64,000 bases of DNA from Ceriagrion tenellum (GCA_963169105.1 OY720643.1:82443696-82507695); one strand, 5' to 3'; counted from the first letter of the stretch, positions 10,640 through 22,827 are shown. The notes: generated from the letters alone by a model not told the origin. Numbers and translations: made by a program.

Positions 10640-12620
10640 GAAAAAAAAGTCAGTCGGAGGAGTTCTTAGAATCACCCATAGGATTTGGTTTTGAGTAACT
10701 ACTCCCAATTAGGCTCATTCTGAATGGCAAATCATCTTTTTTTCTATCTGCTTTGCAGTAGAGAATGTGAGCATACAAAACTGCTGTGCTCACAATGTGG
10801 TTGAACAGGTTTTAATAAAAACTTTTGATCTCTTTCCTTCCAGTTAGAAGGTCTCTCAAAGCTGAAATTTCAATCTATACCTCCCATGTACTTAATATGG
10901 CCAATTATTCATGTTGGTGTTTGAACTTGCTCAAGTCTACCCATCTTTCTCATCCATCTGGACTCTCTGGGCTCATGGTTTGCATTGTCAGAATGTTTCT
11001 TTATGAACATTGAGATATCACACTTATCCTTCCGCATCAATGCCACTATTCTGCACTTTGCACTCACTATTCCTCCTTTTTTTACTGCCTTTTTCAGTTT
11101 TGATGGCATATTTTCTGGCTAATTTGTCCATTCCAACAATATCAGTATTCCTATTACCCAATCTTTGGAAAAGATGGAGGCTATTGTAAACATTGTCCAT
11201 ATAAACACATCCTCCCAAATCAAATATTTTTTCACACAAACTCAAAACAAATTTTGTTCACATTCAACCTTTTGTCCCAGAGCCATTATAAATAATAAGG
11301 TTCCACAAATATCACACAGTTCAAACATTTTTATGCTGAACCTAGCAGCTTTCATGGAAAAGTAATGTTTTCATGAAGACTGACTTCTCTACCTAGGTAG
11401 AAATTTAGCACTCAAGTTTTTGATAATTGGTAAAATTTTTAAGTTTCGGATCTCTGTTTAAGATGTCCTCAGAAAGTGTAAGAGGTAAAATCAGACGTAA
11501 CATTGTGAAAATTTGTTATGTCCATGACGAACAAAAAACTTTCCTATTTTTGCACATGTTAAATATTCACCAATCACGTTTCTAGACAGCAGGGGCGATC
11601 CCAGGGGGGAACATCCCCCCCCCCCGAAAATTTTGGATTTTTATAAAACAATTTTAACAATTAGACATAGTTATCAAATTAAACATTGAACACTCTGATC
11701 GCTGATCTGAAAAGTATAGTTATTATTATGCTCATAATTATATAGATATAATGATGTAACAGTTTTATAGTTTTTTAGGATGACTGAAAATTACCATAAT
11801 TTAATGGTAGTCTCCCCCCCCCCCAAAAACCTGTTACACAGAGAGTCATTATCAAGGCTCATATCATAAGGTTGGTGAATAATAAAAAGGTGCAAAAACA
11901 GTAAATGTTTTTTGTTCATCATGTCCTTACTAAGATTATGTACAAAATGTAGAAATTTACTATGTGAGAAAAACTTTATTCTTCACTCATTACATTTGGA
12001 AAAATGGCATTTCTAACAAATGTTTCCCACAAAACTACATTCAAGAAGTTGGTTTCCAAATGATTACCATCATCATGAGCAAAGGTAAGAACACCCTAAT
12101 TTCATCTGGAGTTGTCCGAACCCCCTTTTGGGAGTGCGATAATTTAGTGAAATACATACATACATACCAATCATGCCATTCCCTTCCGGGGTAGGCAGAG
12201 TCACTAAGTTTCACTCATAAATACATATTTGTACACCTAACTCTGCTTCAATTATTTCCTCCATACTGACCTATCCTTGCAAACCTCTTTTGCTTCATTA
12301 ACCCCCATACACTGCTTTATACACACCCTCCTGTTTTTAAGACTCCTAACATTCCTCCTCCTAAGAATTTCCTCAACCACAACTTTCTCAGCCAACCTCT
12401 ACCTCTCACACAATTCATTTCACTCATATATATCTGTTTCGTTATTCGACTCTCAATATTTTAGAAAAATATTTTTTCATGGGCAAGAATTTGTTCTGCA
12501 TAACGATTTGTTACATTCACTACACAAATAATTAGAACATCATCAAAAAATTACTTCATATATTTCAGAGGATTGTTCACTGATGCAACTAGCACTGGTT
12601 TTTTTCTCAATGATATCACT
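10640..12620 (-). pseudogene. piggyBac-family transposase, decayed
   Basis: Minus-strand relic of a DDE transposase that moves by precise TTAA cut-and-paste. The N-terminal signature NPLKYMK, FFDD and NVTNRYAEQ lies at about 12600-12490 (the DDE_Tnp_1_7 start: LDYFELFFDDEL..I..TN-YA). The catalytic-core part at 11245-11024 reads GGCVYMDNVYNSLHLFQRL, with D of the MDN-YNS motif kept, and KLARKYAI. Then come MRKDKCDISMF and GHIKYMGGIDL, equivalent to the conserved YN-GMGGVD box, at about 11050-10880, and a weak C-terminus near 10700. Stops and frameshifts are frequent. The roughly 1-kb centre (11450-12470) is replaced or interrupted by G/C-run repeat sequence at about 11585-11830. No TTAA-flanked ends were identified. 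Confidence 0.75.
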
Positions 12621-14916
12621 TCCAAAAGGCTTAGAGGCATTAGTACTGTCAACCTTCTCCCAAGTATATTCATGGATATTCTTAGAGAACTGAGATTCTT
12701 CTCTCTCCTCCTCAGAACTAGATTCAAGAATATATCTATTTGTGCCTTCAGATCCTCAGACAACTCACGAGCGCAGGAAGCCATGGAAAACTATAGAGGA
12801 TTACCTAAACTATGGTCTCAGGTTGGAGAAAAAAATGTTCAAAAATTCTAATGCTATCTTAGCTATCGGTAAACCTTAAGCCTCAGCCAGTGGCATCAGC
12901 AATAGGTGAAAAAGACTCTCAGACGATTGAGATGCTTTGCTTACTCAGATATGAATGACCACCCTTGTGAAAGCAGAGCAATGAAGAGATAGGAAAAAAA
13001 TCCAAGCAACCACCAGAAATGGCAGATAACAACGAATGCTTGGATGATGCAGACACCACCAGCATGTCATAAATACTGCATCCAAGAGATCATAACTGAG
13101 AGCCTAAGCAGCTCCACCTCGAGCCCCAAGATGCCCTAAGAGAAAGCATTTCTTTGACCAGGACCAAAAGGGAAAAAATAAGAAAAGGCAATAATAAACC
13201 ACAGAACAAAAGGCATCAAAAGTTACACAGACACTTCCAGAGTGAACAAAAAATGGAGTAGGAGCTCAAAAAGTACTAAATTAAAAGCTGGACCCAGATG
13301 GTGTGCCCCACACATTCGAGGCATGGATATAAATTTATGGATACATACACTGAGCTGCAAAAGATAGAGGGATTGGGGGGCTATGTCATCCATGTTAAGA
13401 TATGCCACTGAACATCAGTCAATTACTTTTTTAGCATATGAGATTATAGCCTTTCATTGCAAGACACACAATTTTTCCATACCCACTGGTATGGAAAAAT
13501 TGCATCGATGCAAAGGGGCATAGATGCACCTGTGCACCTCAAAAAATAATTAAAATAGCATCCAGCTAGGTCTCTCCACCTCCAGCTAGATCTCTACCTC
13601 AGCCACGTTTAGTAAGGGTTATTCAATCATCTCCATCAGGGGTCCTCCTGATGAGACCAGAGGACCTGGTTTGTAAGGGCTGTGACAATAATATGTCATA
13701 TATCCAAATGTCGGTACATGTGCAGGCCCATATCTGGCGTGACCTTTGAAAAATTCATCTTCCAATTTCAAGAATTAGGGGAAAATATTAGGACTTACTA
13801 CACAATAAGGTACTGCAATTGCAGTACTTTTTGATGATCTACTAGTCTACTACCTCTTTAAAGATCTACTAGTCAGATAATTGCAGGTTTCAAATGTCAC
13901 CCAGTCTGCCATGAATACTGATGCTTCATAGTTTATCATTATAGGAAGTTGTCGTTTACCATTTAAGCTTGGAAACAAAGCATGCAACGAAAGGAGAAGA
14001 GAGAAAATCATTCCCAGTATGTATGGGCACCATTGAAGTTCCAAAGAAATGTTGAAAAATTAGTCGATGTGTGGCAAGCAGTAAAAATCACCAAGATATT
14101 AAATGCTAGTCATAAGTCTACCCCATTTTATCAAAGGATAGAATTAATTTAATTTAAAACAATATCAATGGAGAGTTTAATCAGCATGAAATTTTATACT
14201 AAACTAAAACGCCCCACATAAAAGTTTTGAATTTGGAAAAATTATAATTAGGAGATCTATGGCAATTGTTCACCGAATGAAAGAGGTATGCCAAATAAAT
14301 GCAATGTTTAAGGTTAAAAAAGAATAAACGATGTCCGTTGAACGTCTGGGAAGCAAGTTACGAAGGACATTCGAAGGACCTGACTCATGAACATTCACCG
14401 AAATCTATAGTAAGCGAAATAGGTGGGGATACTTTGCATAGAATTTCCAATTGCGATAATTTTACTCTGGAATAAACGTACATCCCACTTCCGTGGGAAT
14501 TAGTAACTTGGTTCAATGTGCACACGTAAATATAGCTTTTCTTAGAGCCCATAATACTTGAATACTTTCTTCTGGGCGTATCCACGAGAATATTGTAGTG
14601 TAAAGAGCAAAAAGTGAATTATATTGACCAGTTTTCAAATTCTGGCTTTTAATTATAAAGGGTAATAATTAATTAGGGTACACGAGTTACAATGTCCTGT
14701 GCCGAACGAGGGCCATAAACACTGCCCACCAATCGCGTCTGTCATAGATGTCAAAATATTTCAAACGATGGAAAAGGAAATAATGAATTTTAAAAAGTAT
14801 TCGTATGATGTAACACATACGTACTATAAATATTCAATCGCTAATAATATAGTAACAGGTTATTGATTTTTTCCGAAAACAGAATATAAGCCAAAGTGAC
14901 CACCCCTTTCGTCATC
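12621..14916. other. Intronic stretch, one short hairpin only
   Basis: There is no supported gene. A perfect short hairpin occupies 13469-13502 (14-bp stem caatttttccatac, 6-nt loop). A 24-nt imperfect tandem word (ccagctagRtctct) lies near 13560-13600. Otherwise this is plain AT-rich sequence. Confidence 0.5.
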
Positions 14917-14988
14917 GGGGGTATAGCTCAGTGGTAGAGCATTCGACTGCAGATCGAGAGGTCCCCGGTTCAAACCCGGGTGCCCCCT
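14917..14988 (+). tRNA. tRNA-Cys (GCA)
   Basis: A 72-nt cloverleaf with acceptor GGGGGTA/TGCCCCC, D arm GCTC-GTGGTA-GAGC, anticodon loop CTGCAGA with GCA (Cys), and T arm CCCGG-TTCAAAC-CCGGG. The internal A and B boxes for RNA polymerase III are intact, and a run of eight T follows at 14991-14998. All stems pair, so this looks functional, unlike the copy at 7800-7871. Confidence 0.95.
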
Positions 14989-14990
14989 CA

Positions 14991-14998
14991 TTTTTTTT
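14991..14998 (+). terminator. RNA polymerase III terminator of tRNA-Cys
   Basis: Eight consecutive T residues begin two bases after the tRNA 3' end. Confidence 0.85.
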
Positions 14999-14999
14999 G

Positions 15000-16529
15000 C
15001 TCTTCTTTTTCAGGCAAAACCAAGCATATGCTATCCATTTTTTGCCAATTCCCAGTGGGATTTTTTTTAATTATGATTTTTACCTCATGCGGTAAAGTGA
15101 ACAGCCCTAAGGATGCTTCTTAAGTTATTTTTAAGTCAAAGGCTTACGGAAGCTTAGCAGTATTGAACATGGGAGGCAAACTACGTTACAAACTTTCACC
15201 TTCTTCTCCAGACGGTCACTTTAACGATGAAAACAATCGCTCAACAATAGCGCCTACATAAACTTAATCGGTAACGCATTACGTGCATCAGTTTCCGTTC
15301 CTTCGGACATAGGAGAAGAAGCGTCGCCGAGCAAAAATTGCTATTACCTAAACGGTACATGGAAAACATCTTATTCGAAGACACTTTTTACGTATCCCTT
15401 CGTATTATTGACACGTACGAATGAGGTAACAGCCAATCAGGACGTGTACTTAAACGAGAAAAAGCACCTTCCAAGTCGTGCGAATTTCCGAGGCATTCAG
15501 AGTGGCCGCAGTGGCTTGAATACTAGATATCAATACATCTGGGGTAGAAGTCCAGGGTACGCTTTCCGAAATTTGCTGAGATTTCACGGTAATTCCGAGA
15601 CCACCTCTGGTGCCATGCGGAGAGAAAGTCAAGTCTCATACTACTTAGGCCGAGTGGGACGTAAAAGGACACCATTGGAGCCTCTCGTAAGGGTAGGCTA
15701 AGGACGACATAAGATTCCTCTGCGCCATCCTCCAATCGTCATCTTAAACTATTACAAAGGAACAACAATATTTCATAGTTTCATATTTTTGTACACAAAA
15801 AATAACCAAGAAAACGGGAGAACGAGAGACCATATAATGGGAGTTTTGAATGCAAGAAATTCAATGATCTGAGTCTGATTTCTGGGAAAATTCGTCGGAG
15901 GACAGAATTTAAACCCGGAAATATTTCCGGGCCTAATAATAAAAAATAAAGGAAACACTTGAGGATTTTACGGCAGAGAAATTTATTTTACGACTTGAGA
16001 ACGTCATGTTACGTTCTCAAGGTAATGCGACTAGGACTATATGGCGTGAGAAGGTTTATATTATATATCACAGTGCCAAATTTTAACACAAAAGTCTATT
16101 ATTAGGGAATAGGATCGAACACACAGTGAAGCGGTAAAATCTTCGTCAAAATACTTTCGTAGCAATATTTTTCTGTATATATAGCACTGGATTTGCGTAT
16201 GTAGAAGTGAATACCTGGGCAACCTATTGATCGTAATGACATGTCGTCAGGTTTGGAAAAATAGAGCCCATTTTTACGTTTTTTTATGCTTTCTGAAAGA
16301 TAATCACCATGGTTAAAGCCGTTATTTTTAGCTCAATTACGGGAAAGGACGACGCTGTAGCCCGTAGCCGGAGAAGTGAGCGATCGATGAAGTATGAGAC
16401 AATTGGTGAACGAGATTCGGTCGATATTACGAAAATTGATATGCTCGGCTCGTGTGATTACTTCATGAATTCGCCAAAAGAAAAATTATAACCTGTGCAA
16501 GGATCAGCAACTGGACCTTACACGTCTCG
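15000..16529. other. Unassigned intronic stretch with two short palindromes
   Basis: An 18-bp perfect palindrome CCCGGAAATATTTCCGGG lies near 15914-15931, and a hairpin with stem TTGAGAACGT lies near 15996-16021. Open frames at 15408-15701 (+) and 16309-16491 (+) have no recognisable domain or splice context and are not called as genes. Confidence 0.4.
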
Positions 16530-16750
16530 GTTTCCAATCCGTCTCTTCCCGCGATATCTTTTTCCTATCTTTCCAATTAGAGTGCAGAGCAGGACTACTC
16601 TTAGTAACCTGCCATTTTCCGTCCATTGGACGTGGCCGAACCATTCTAACTAATTTCCTCTTATGTCTTCGATAATGCCACGAAGGACACTTTTACTAAT
16701 TCTTCCGTTCCAAATCCTTTTCCAGCATAGATATCCCTGCTGATTTTTCT
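16530..16750 (-). mobile_element. Non-LTR C-terminal fragment
   Basis: The minus strand encodes GIIEDIRGN and LEWFGHVQWTENGRLLRV, the tryptophan/histidine block (W-GHV-R) that closes many RTE-like and similar LINE ORFs after the RT domain. A short, dead piece. Confidence 0.6.
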
Positions 16751-16764
16751 GATTTTCTTCTTTT

Positions 16765-17090
16765 ACATCTACATCTACATAATACCCCGCGAGCCACCGC
16801 ATGGGCGTGTGGCACGGGGTGTTAGGTCACCAGCCGTGTAAATGTGTAAGTTTTTTTGGAGATGAAATGGTGACATGAATTATAGGAGTGTTATTTAGTG
16901 AGCTAAATTTTTATTGTGATCGCTTATTGTTCGCGGAAAGAACGAGTTCTAGTACATATCTGTTCGGCAGTGTATCTCTCTCAGTTTCCCGCGTCTGTCA
17001 GACCTAGAGATGTAGTGAGGAGTCATGATAATATTCTCTATGTAGCTCTGAAAAATATCAGTTTTAGAGGCCAAAATTCACAACAATATG
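16765..17090 (-). mobile_element. CR1-like LINE 3' end
   Basis: The reverse complement matches the 3' end of the copy at 40055-40800: the block around 'gacagacgcg..gagagatacactgccgaaca', the 3' UTR with 'tttcatctcc', then 'catgcggtggctcgcggggta' and a terminal ATGTAGATGTAGATG microsatellite-like tail. Such tails are typical of CR1-clade 3' ends. Confidence 0.75.
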
Positions 17091-18059
17091 TAGTTATTCT
17101 GTCATATCGTAAATTACCTCAGCTATCGGTAGCCTCCTAAAATGACCAACGAACCTACCCAATTAAAATGGATGATAGTCAAACAATATTTAATTCATCG
17201 AAGAAATATCAATTAAACACCAACATTAGGCCCTTTTTTCAAGCTGTTACATATGCATGTCACTGTGGCTGAAGAGAAACGCTTTCCTTCATAAATTTTC
17301 TAAGGCAATGATCCGATGATCTCTGGATTTCCCGGTTTCGCCCTTTTGCAATCGTATGATAGGAATGGCAAAGCGTCGTAAGCTCGAATGCTTTCAGCGA
17401 ACACAACCGTGACACAACGCGCAAACAGGAATGTAAATGAAAACGTTAACATTTTTAAACGACAACGGTGCTATGAATAATTTTAGGAAAATTTATTTTT
17501 CTTATAACAATTTTCTTACTTCGTAAAACAATTAAAAAGCCAAAAGAACGAACTTCTCATTTTATTTTCTTAACACATATTTGCATACGCCTTGTTTGAA
17601 AGGTCTTCCACAAGGGCGTTTGTTGTCATCAATACAAGTCTTATTGTAATACAGAGATAAGTTTTGTCCTCAAAATTATTTTAACGCAAAGTCTCTGCTT
17701 CTTAAATTTCATTAAATGACCAAACTACGACTATTTCAGCTCAAAAAATTCAGCACGTGTCACTACGCAGGCTATACGCCCTCAACATAATGGGAGACTG
17801 GATCATAGTGATGGAAAAGGTCATGAAAGACATGCAGCATGAAAATTCGGCTAGGGAAAACGAAACGCCAAAGAGGAAGACTATTGTAGAAAAAACTCCT
17901 ACGGTGAACATCCAAAAGCGCGATTGGATTAATCGCGAAAGTATTACAATTGCAATAATACGCACGCAACGCACCCAAAGACTGAAGCACTTGACACCGA
18001 AAACCGTACGAACGAAGACTCAAGGGAGACTGAAAAGTGAAAGGTATGTGACAACAACC
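17091..18059. other. No recognisable feature
   Basis: AT-rich intronic DNA. The open frame at 17757-18140 (+) overlaps the antisense of an RT fragment and carries no domain. Confidence 0.4.
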
Positions 18060-18360
18060 AGGGTCATGCCTGTTTCCATGTTTAAAGATTGGTTTGACGT
18101 TGGCTATTTTCCAGTCTTGGGGCACCTTGCCTTCGGATAATGATTTGGTAAACATAATTTCTAAGAATGGTGCAGTCTGTGGCGCTAACTCCTTGAGGAC
18201 GCGTATAGGTATTCCATCTGGACCTGGGGACTTGTTACTTTTAATCGAACGCAGTTGTTTAATCATTCCATCACGTTGAATTGTTATGTCAGCCATCAGC
18301 TCATTAAAGTCAGCAATGTCTAAGTTATGAACTGCGCCATCCTTTGTGTATAAACTTTCG
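18060..18360 (-). mobile_element. Non-LTR RT N-terminal fragment
   Basis: The minus strand encodes SIKSNKSPGPDGIPIRVLKE then SLSEGKVPQDWKIANVKPIF and KHGNRHDPG. These are RT blocks 0-2 of jockey/CR1-type LINEs (NKSPGPDGI, P-DWK-A-V-PI-K). The similarity stops abruptly after HDPG, where NYRPISL would be expected, so the copy breaks at about 18060. Confidence 0.85.
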
Positions 18361-18599
18361 AATTAGTGGTTTAATAATTTGGCTTTGTTTATACTGTTGG
18401 TGACTACAAATCTTTAAAATTTCGTTTTAATTGGTAAAATACATATGGTAGAAGATAATTAAGAGGCAGCAGATCGTTGTCTTTTACTATATAGCCATTT
18501 ATCAGTGAAAATTAAATGATTTAAAAGTTTCCGGATATTTGACCTGTATAAGTGAGTGAAACATCAAAATCAGCCAACGCGGTCAAAGGGAATGGAGAC

Positions 18600-18960
18600 T
18601 TTGGCCGGGGCTGCTCAATAAAATTCATCCACCCAGGAGTCGACTAAAATTTATGAATGCCTTTAGCAATTCACAAGCCGATCTGTCTTCTGAAAACGTC
18701 GAAAACATTCCGCGAATTCCAGCATAATCCGGTAGTTTAGATGATAGGAACGAAATTAGGGAAATAGACTGCTGAACGGAAAATTCTGTAATGCCATTTT
18801 TCCTGCGAGCGATAAGAGAGCAAAACAACTGCCACTGCAACTTTACAATTAGGCTTGTCAGTAAATAAGGTAGTTATTTGATTTTCTTGCAATGCATGTT
18901 TCCAAATCTGATACGTACAACTAACAACACGTCTCGCAGGCTTTATGAATAGCCCTTTAA
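18600..18960 (+). repeat. Dispersed repeat (LINE-associated), copy 1
   Basis: It shares word order with 47050-47345 (+) and 54455-54840 (-): 'attagggaaatag.c', 'ttttcc.gcgA.cgataagag', 'gcatgtttcYaaatctg'. In the 54-kb copy this sequence runs straight into a CR1-like 3' tail, so it is probably the distal coding/3' part of a LINE subfamily. Divergence between copies is substantial. Confidence 0.5.
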
Positions 18961-19135
18961 AATCTGCTTCCTTCTATAGTTGCAAAATACAATAATATAA
19001 ATAATTTTTATAAAGTTGATAGCATTGTACGGTACATGTCGGTAAAAATTAAATCTCCTGTGACAGGTATTAGCATATTTTTTATAATGCATCATCAGTT
19101 GTAGCCTATCCATAATAAACTAGTATAAAAAGTGA

Positions 19136-19215
19136 GGTTTATACTAGTAATGCCTTACCCCTTGCCACACACACTCGAGGTGGCTTTCAGGGTACTACGT
19201 GGATCAATATTTTCA
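19136..19215 (+). mobile_element. Short CR1-like 3' tail fragment
   Basis: A 'ccttgccacacacactcgaggtggctttcagggtactacgtgg' word, the common 3'-end signature of the CR1-like family in this window, truncated on both sides. Confidence 0.55.
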
Positions 19216-19254
19216 CTTATTCCACCATTTTTCCTCCATAAAGAAGTAATTATT

Positions 19255-19590
19255 ACTCTTGTTAACATGGACAGGTTTGCAATGGATAAAATGATAAGTG
19301 AAGAAGTACACAGAAGAGCAGACGAGGAAAGGGTCATTTGAAACACCTTAAAGAAAAGAAGAACAAGATGGATTGGACACACCCTGTGACACAATGGGTT
19401 TGTGAAGAACATAATTGAAGGTAAAATGGAGGAAGAAGTTCCTAGAGGAAGAACAGGAATAAGTTCATGGACCAAATAAAGAGGAAAGTACAAAGGAAGA
19501 GATACCATGAGGTAAGGGAACAAGCATTAGATAGGGGAGGGTGGAGGGCTGCAGCCAACCAATCTTAGGATTGAACGACCAATAACATAA
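19255..19590 (+). mobile_element. Non-LTR C-terminal fragment (RTE-like)
   Basis: It encodes EEVHRRADEERVI, TLKKRRTRWIGHTL, NGFVKNIIEGKMEE and PRGRTGISSWTK, the W-GH-LR ... EGK-E-KR-RGRPR C-terminal block of LINE ORFs. Paralogous fragments lie at 33510-34075 (-) and 44750-45215 (+), all ending near 'ccaaccaatcttaggattgaacgaccaat'. It ends one base before the pogo insertion. Confidence 0.7.
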
Positions 19591-19592
19591 TA

Positions 19593-21052
19593 CAGTGAAA
19601 CCTGACTTAAGCGGAACTTGAATTAAACGTAAACCTGTCTTATCCGAGAAAAAAAGTTGATCCCGGCGATCGTAATGGGGTTTTACATGCATTGGTACCC
19701 TGTCTTAAACGCGAACTGTCAAACGTGGAAACGGAATCCTTTCCCGGGCACGTGAACCTGGGTTAAGCGGAATTGAAACAAAATCATGGTAAAAATTAAA
19801 AATAAATGGACGACTTAAGCGATTTACAGGAGATAATTGGCCATAGCATGGATGCTGAGATATTTGTAGGCTTAGACAACGATATTCTGACGAGCGATGA
19901 AGATGCCTCCCTGACAGAGTATAAAAGAAGACCAAGCCTGTAATTCAGAAGAATATATAACCGTAATATGAGAAGAAAACGATAAGTTTACAAATAAATG
20001 TTGGTTTCTTTAAATGAATTAGCAGAATCTAGTCTTACCAAAGGTAGCACTGATTTATTCAATATCTTGAATGGGGCTATCGTTAACGAAGAGAATAGTA
20101 TTGTACAGGAAAAAAGGGAAAAGCAGACAAAAATGATAGATTATATGCGTATTTTATAGATTGGTATTTATGCAAATTTGTTCAAATAAAAACATTTTAC
20201 TACAATGACATACTGTTTCATGATTTCACAATAATTTCGTCTTCACGTAGAATTTGAGTCAAACCAACCTTTAAGGTGAGGCATGTTATGGGCGTGATAT
20301 GGCTTTCAAGGTCTTTTTTGAAATGTCCGACCCTGGGTTGAGCGGAAACCTGTCTTATGCCCGTATTCATAGTCGTATTCCTAGGGGTTACTTGGGTATC
20401 CCCTAGACAGGTAACACCTAGGGGTCCCCTACGCTGAGCGATTCATAAACCTTACCTGGGTAACACCCAGCCAGGGGACGCCTGGGTAAGAGATTTGGCA
20501 ACAATCCCGCGGAAAAATACATGTGAACGATTCCGCTGAACGGTTCTCGATGTTTTCGATGCTCATTTTTCACCGTAACCAGGCACGCTATAAACAATAA
20601 TATAGTATACTGTTACACGATGTCGATGAAAAATGATTGAAGGAATATGAGGGAATATTTGCACTATTACTTAAGTATTTATGTAATATGAATGGTGAGG
20701 AATACGAGGGTGGTTCAATAAGTGCCCGTTTTTTAAACAGAAGACGTTGCCATGGAAAGTTGTTGATATTATCATGTACTACCATTAATACAGTAGTATC
20801 AATTTGTCCCACGCGTGGGCAGCAGTACTGCGTTAGGGGAGCTTTGGGTAAGCTTCATTCCTTACCCAGGAAATCGACAGCCTGGGGGAGGGTTAGGGGA
20901 CGACAGTCCCCTGGGTAGCGACTATGAATACCATTTCTGAGAGAACCTTTACCCGTTACCTGGGGGACACCCAGGTAACGACTATGAATACGGCCCTTAT
21001 CCTGACAAAAAATAATGGCCCCGAGATATTCCGCTGAAGACAGGTTCCACTG
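19593..21052 (+). mobile_element. pogo/Tigger-like DNA transposon, non-autonomous, with nested MITE
   Basis: The ends CAGTGAAACCTGACTTAAGC and, inverted, CAGTGGAACCTGTCTTCAGC are flanked by TA on both sides (19591-19592 and 21053-21054), as for Tc1/pogo elements. The interior has internal 'gacttaagcg', 'ccctgggttaagcggaa' words. At about 19810-20160 a decayed open stretch (SLNELAESSLTKGSTDLFN, VQEKREKQTKMIDY) resembles the acidic C-terminus of pogo transposases. Without the nested MITE at 20359-20995 it would be about 0.8 kb. Confidence 0.8.
20359..20995. mobile_element. Nested MITE in the pogo element
   Basis: A 637-bp element with ends CCCGTATTCATAGTCG and, inverted, GCCGTATTCATAGTCG, flanked by the 5-bp duplication CTTAT at 20354-20358 and 20996-21000. 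Subterminal sequence on both sides is rich in 'cctgggtaac/gttacccagg' words. It contains no transposase. A mariner-tip-like word 'tacgagggtggttcaataagt' lies inside near 20702. Confidence 0.85.
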
Positions 21053-21055
21053 TAC

Positions 21056-21950
21056 CAAAGATGGGTGAATGACGGTAAGGGTAGGGATACAGTTGACAAA
21101 GATCTCGCTTGCCTACGGGAGAGAAATCCCATGTTACGCCCGAGTGGAGAGCATTCAGCATGAACAGTGGCCGGGCGTGCTTGCTCACGAGTCGCTCACG
21201 GAGGGGGAGGTGGGTGCGTGGACGGGACCCGTTGTCACTGACCCCTTGCAAGCGAGCGGACATTGATATGCGCCGGGTGACGGAGCCGCGGTGTTCGGCG
21301 GACAGGTTGAACGCCCAGCCTATGTCTCGCCTTCGTTTCTCGGAAATCGTAGAGGCACAGCCGGGCCAAAATCAAGAAATACGGCTAAAACTGCAACAAG
21401 AAGACTGAAGATTGTTCCTCGGCTGGAATACTCAGAAATTCCGTCATTTACAACATGGAAAAGGGTTGAACTTTGATTAGTAATATCAAATTTTTAAAAA
21501 AGATTTCGCAAAAATTTCATGTTGCCCCTCTCAAACGTTATGGTGAACCAGACGACGTCCTAGACAATGGCCTATTTAAAATATTCGGATATGGTTTGCA
21601 AAGAAATGAAAAGTTCGTAATTTTTTCACAATCGTACCTTATTTGCTCCAATGTTATCATACCTATTCGCTCCAATGCATCCATATTTAAACCTTTTGAT
21701 TCAAATGCTACAAATAAATACAAATTACTACAAATAGAAATTATCAGAGAGTCAAGCAACCTTTGCAACGAGTTTCTTTTGCCACACCCCTCCCCACTCC
21801 TTTCCGAAAAAAATTCCCATTTTACAAGCCCCTAACCTATGTTCCCCTGCCTTTCCACCCAAAAATTTGTTTATTCTCCAAACCTCCCCTCCCCAGCTTA
21901 TTGACGTTGGTTACTATCGTAACTATTAATAAATAACATGTAAACAATTA
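21056..21950. other. Unassigned; GC-rich block then AT-rich block
   Basis: 21060-21440 is clearly more GC- and CpG-rich than its neighbours and open in several frames on both strands, yet no protein motif is seen. 21470-21900 is AT-rich. It may be an unrecognised transposon body. Confidence 0.3.
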
Positions 21951-21987
21951 TGCCTGAGGATGCAGCGAGCTGCGAAACGCGTAGTAC
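21951..21987 (+). ncRNA. Hammerhead-ribozyme-like motif, solitary
   Basis: The order is stem I 5' strand TGC (21951-21953), CTGAGGA (21954-21960), one unpaired T, hairpin GCAGC-GA-GCTGC (21962-21973, perfect 5 bp), GAAA (21974-21977), CGCG, then TA with cleavage expected after A21983, and GTA pairing with TGC. The block ACGCGT is self-complementary, so stem III could form only between two molecules. All invariant core bases of hammerheads are present. The extra T between A9 and stem II is the one departure. Function is inferred from pattern only. Confidence 0.6.
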
Positions 21988-21989
21988 AT

Positions 21990-22827
21990 TGATCTATATT
22001 AGTGGAAAAGTACAAGGATTGTTTTAATATAGATTTGTAAGTGAGACTTCTGAGTGAACTGAGACCATGGCTGGGCTGAGCCATTCCATTAGATTTATCT
22101 GCTAATTTGCTCCCCAAGGAAGGAATGACATGAGGTCATTTTGATTAGTGAAATGAGCTGAGTGGGTTCCTCGGGTCATGATGTGGGTGCTCATCTATGG
22201 AGGCTGTTATCTAGTTTTTAATATTGCTGAGCTCACTGGGCTTCACTTAGATAGGGGTCTTGGAGCCTTTGGCAATATACAGTTGGTGACCAATGAGATG
22301 GACACAGGATGGTCACATGGGGACGCCAAGCCATGGTTTCTGGGTCACAAGGAAGAAGAAGAAGCGGATAAGCGGCAGTCTGGAAAAGGCGAGTTGGAGA
22401 TGAGGTTGTGAAGGTGGTAATTGTGAATAAGGGAAGAATAAACGCCTTTTTTCCGAAGAAATGTCTTTCCCTTAATTGACCCTCGACGGACCCTGAAGGT
22501 GACCGCTTACAGATTGAAGTATAAAATACTTCCACGAAGTGACGGCAGAGGGTGTAAAGTTAAAACTTGAATAACCATCAACAAACGTGTTGTGATCAAA
22601 GTTAAGATGTAAAGATGATGTCAATCAGATGAATCGCATCGCTAATGAGTCGTAATAGACCAGAAGTGTAGTTCTGAAGCAGTAGGGTGGTAAATCAGAG
22701 TAAGCCAAAATATGAAAATGAGTCACACATCAGTCGGGGAAAACTTCTAAACCGCAAATGAGTGTAAAGCAGATGTAAACCAGAATCAAATCAGTTATAC
22801 GAGTTTCAAATGACAAGCAAATGAGTT
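21990..22827. other. No recognisable feature
   Basis: Intronic sequence without domain-bearing frames or clear repeats. Confidence 0.4.

Noticed and set aside
15408..15735. Open frames on both strands
   Set aside because: Mirror-image frames with no recognisable motif; not supported as a gene.
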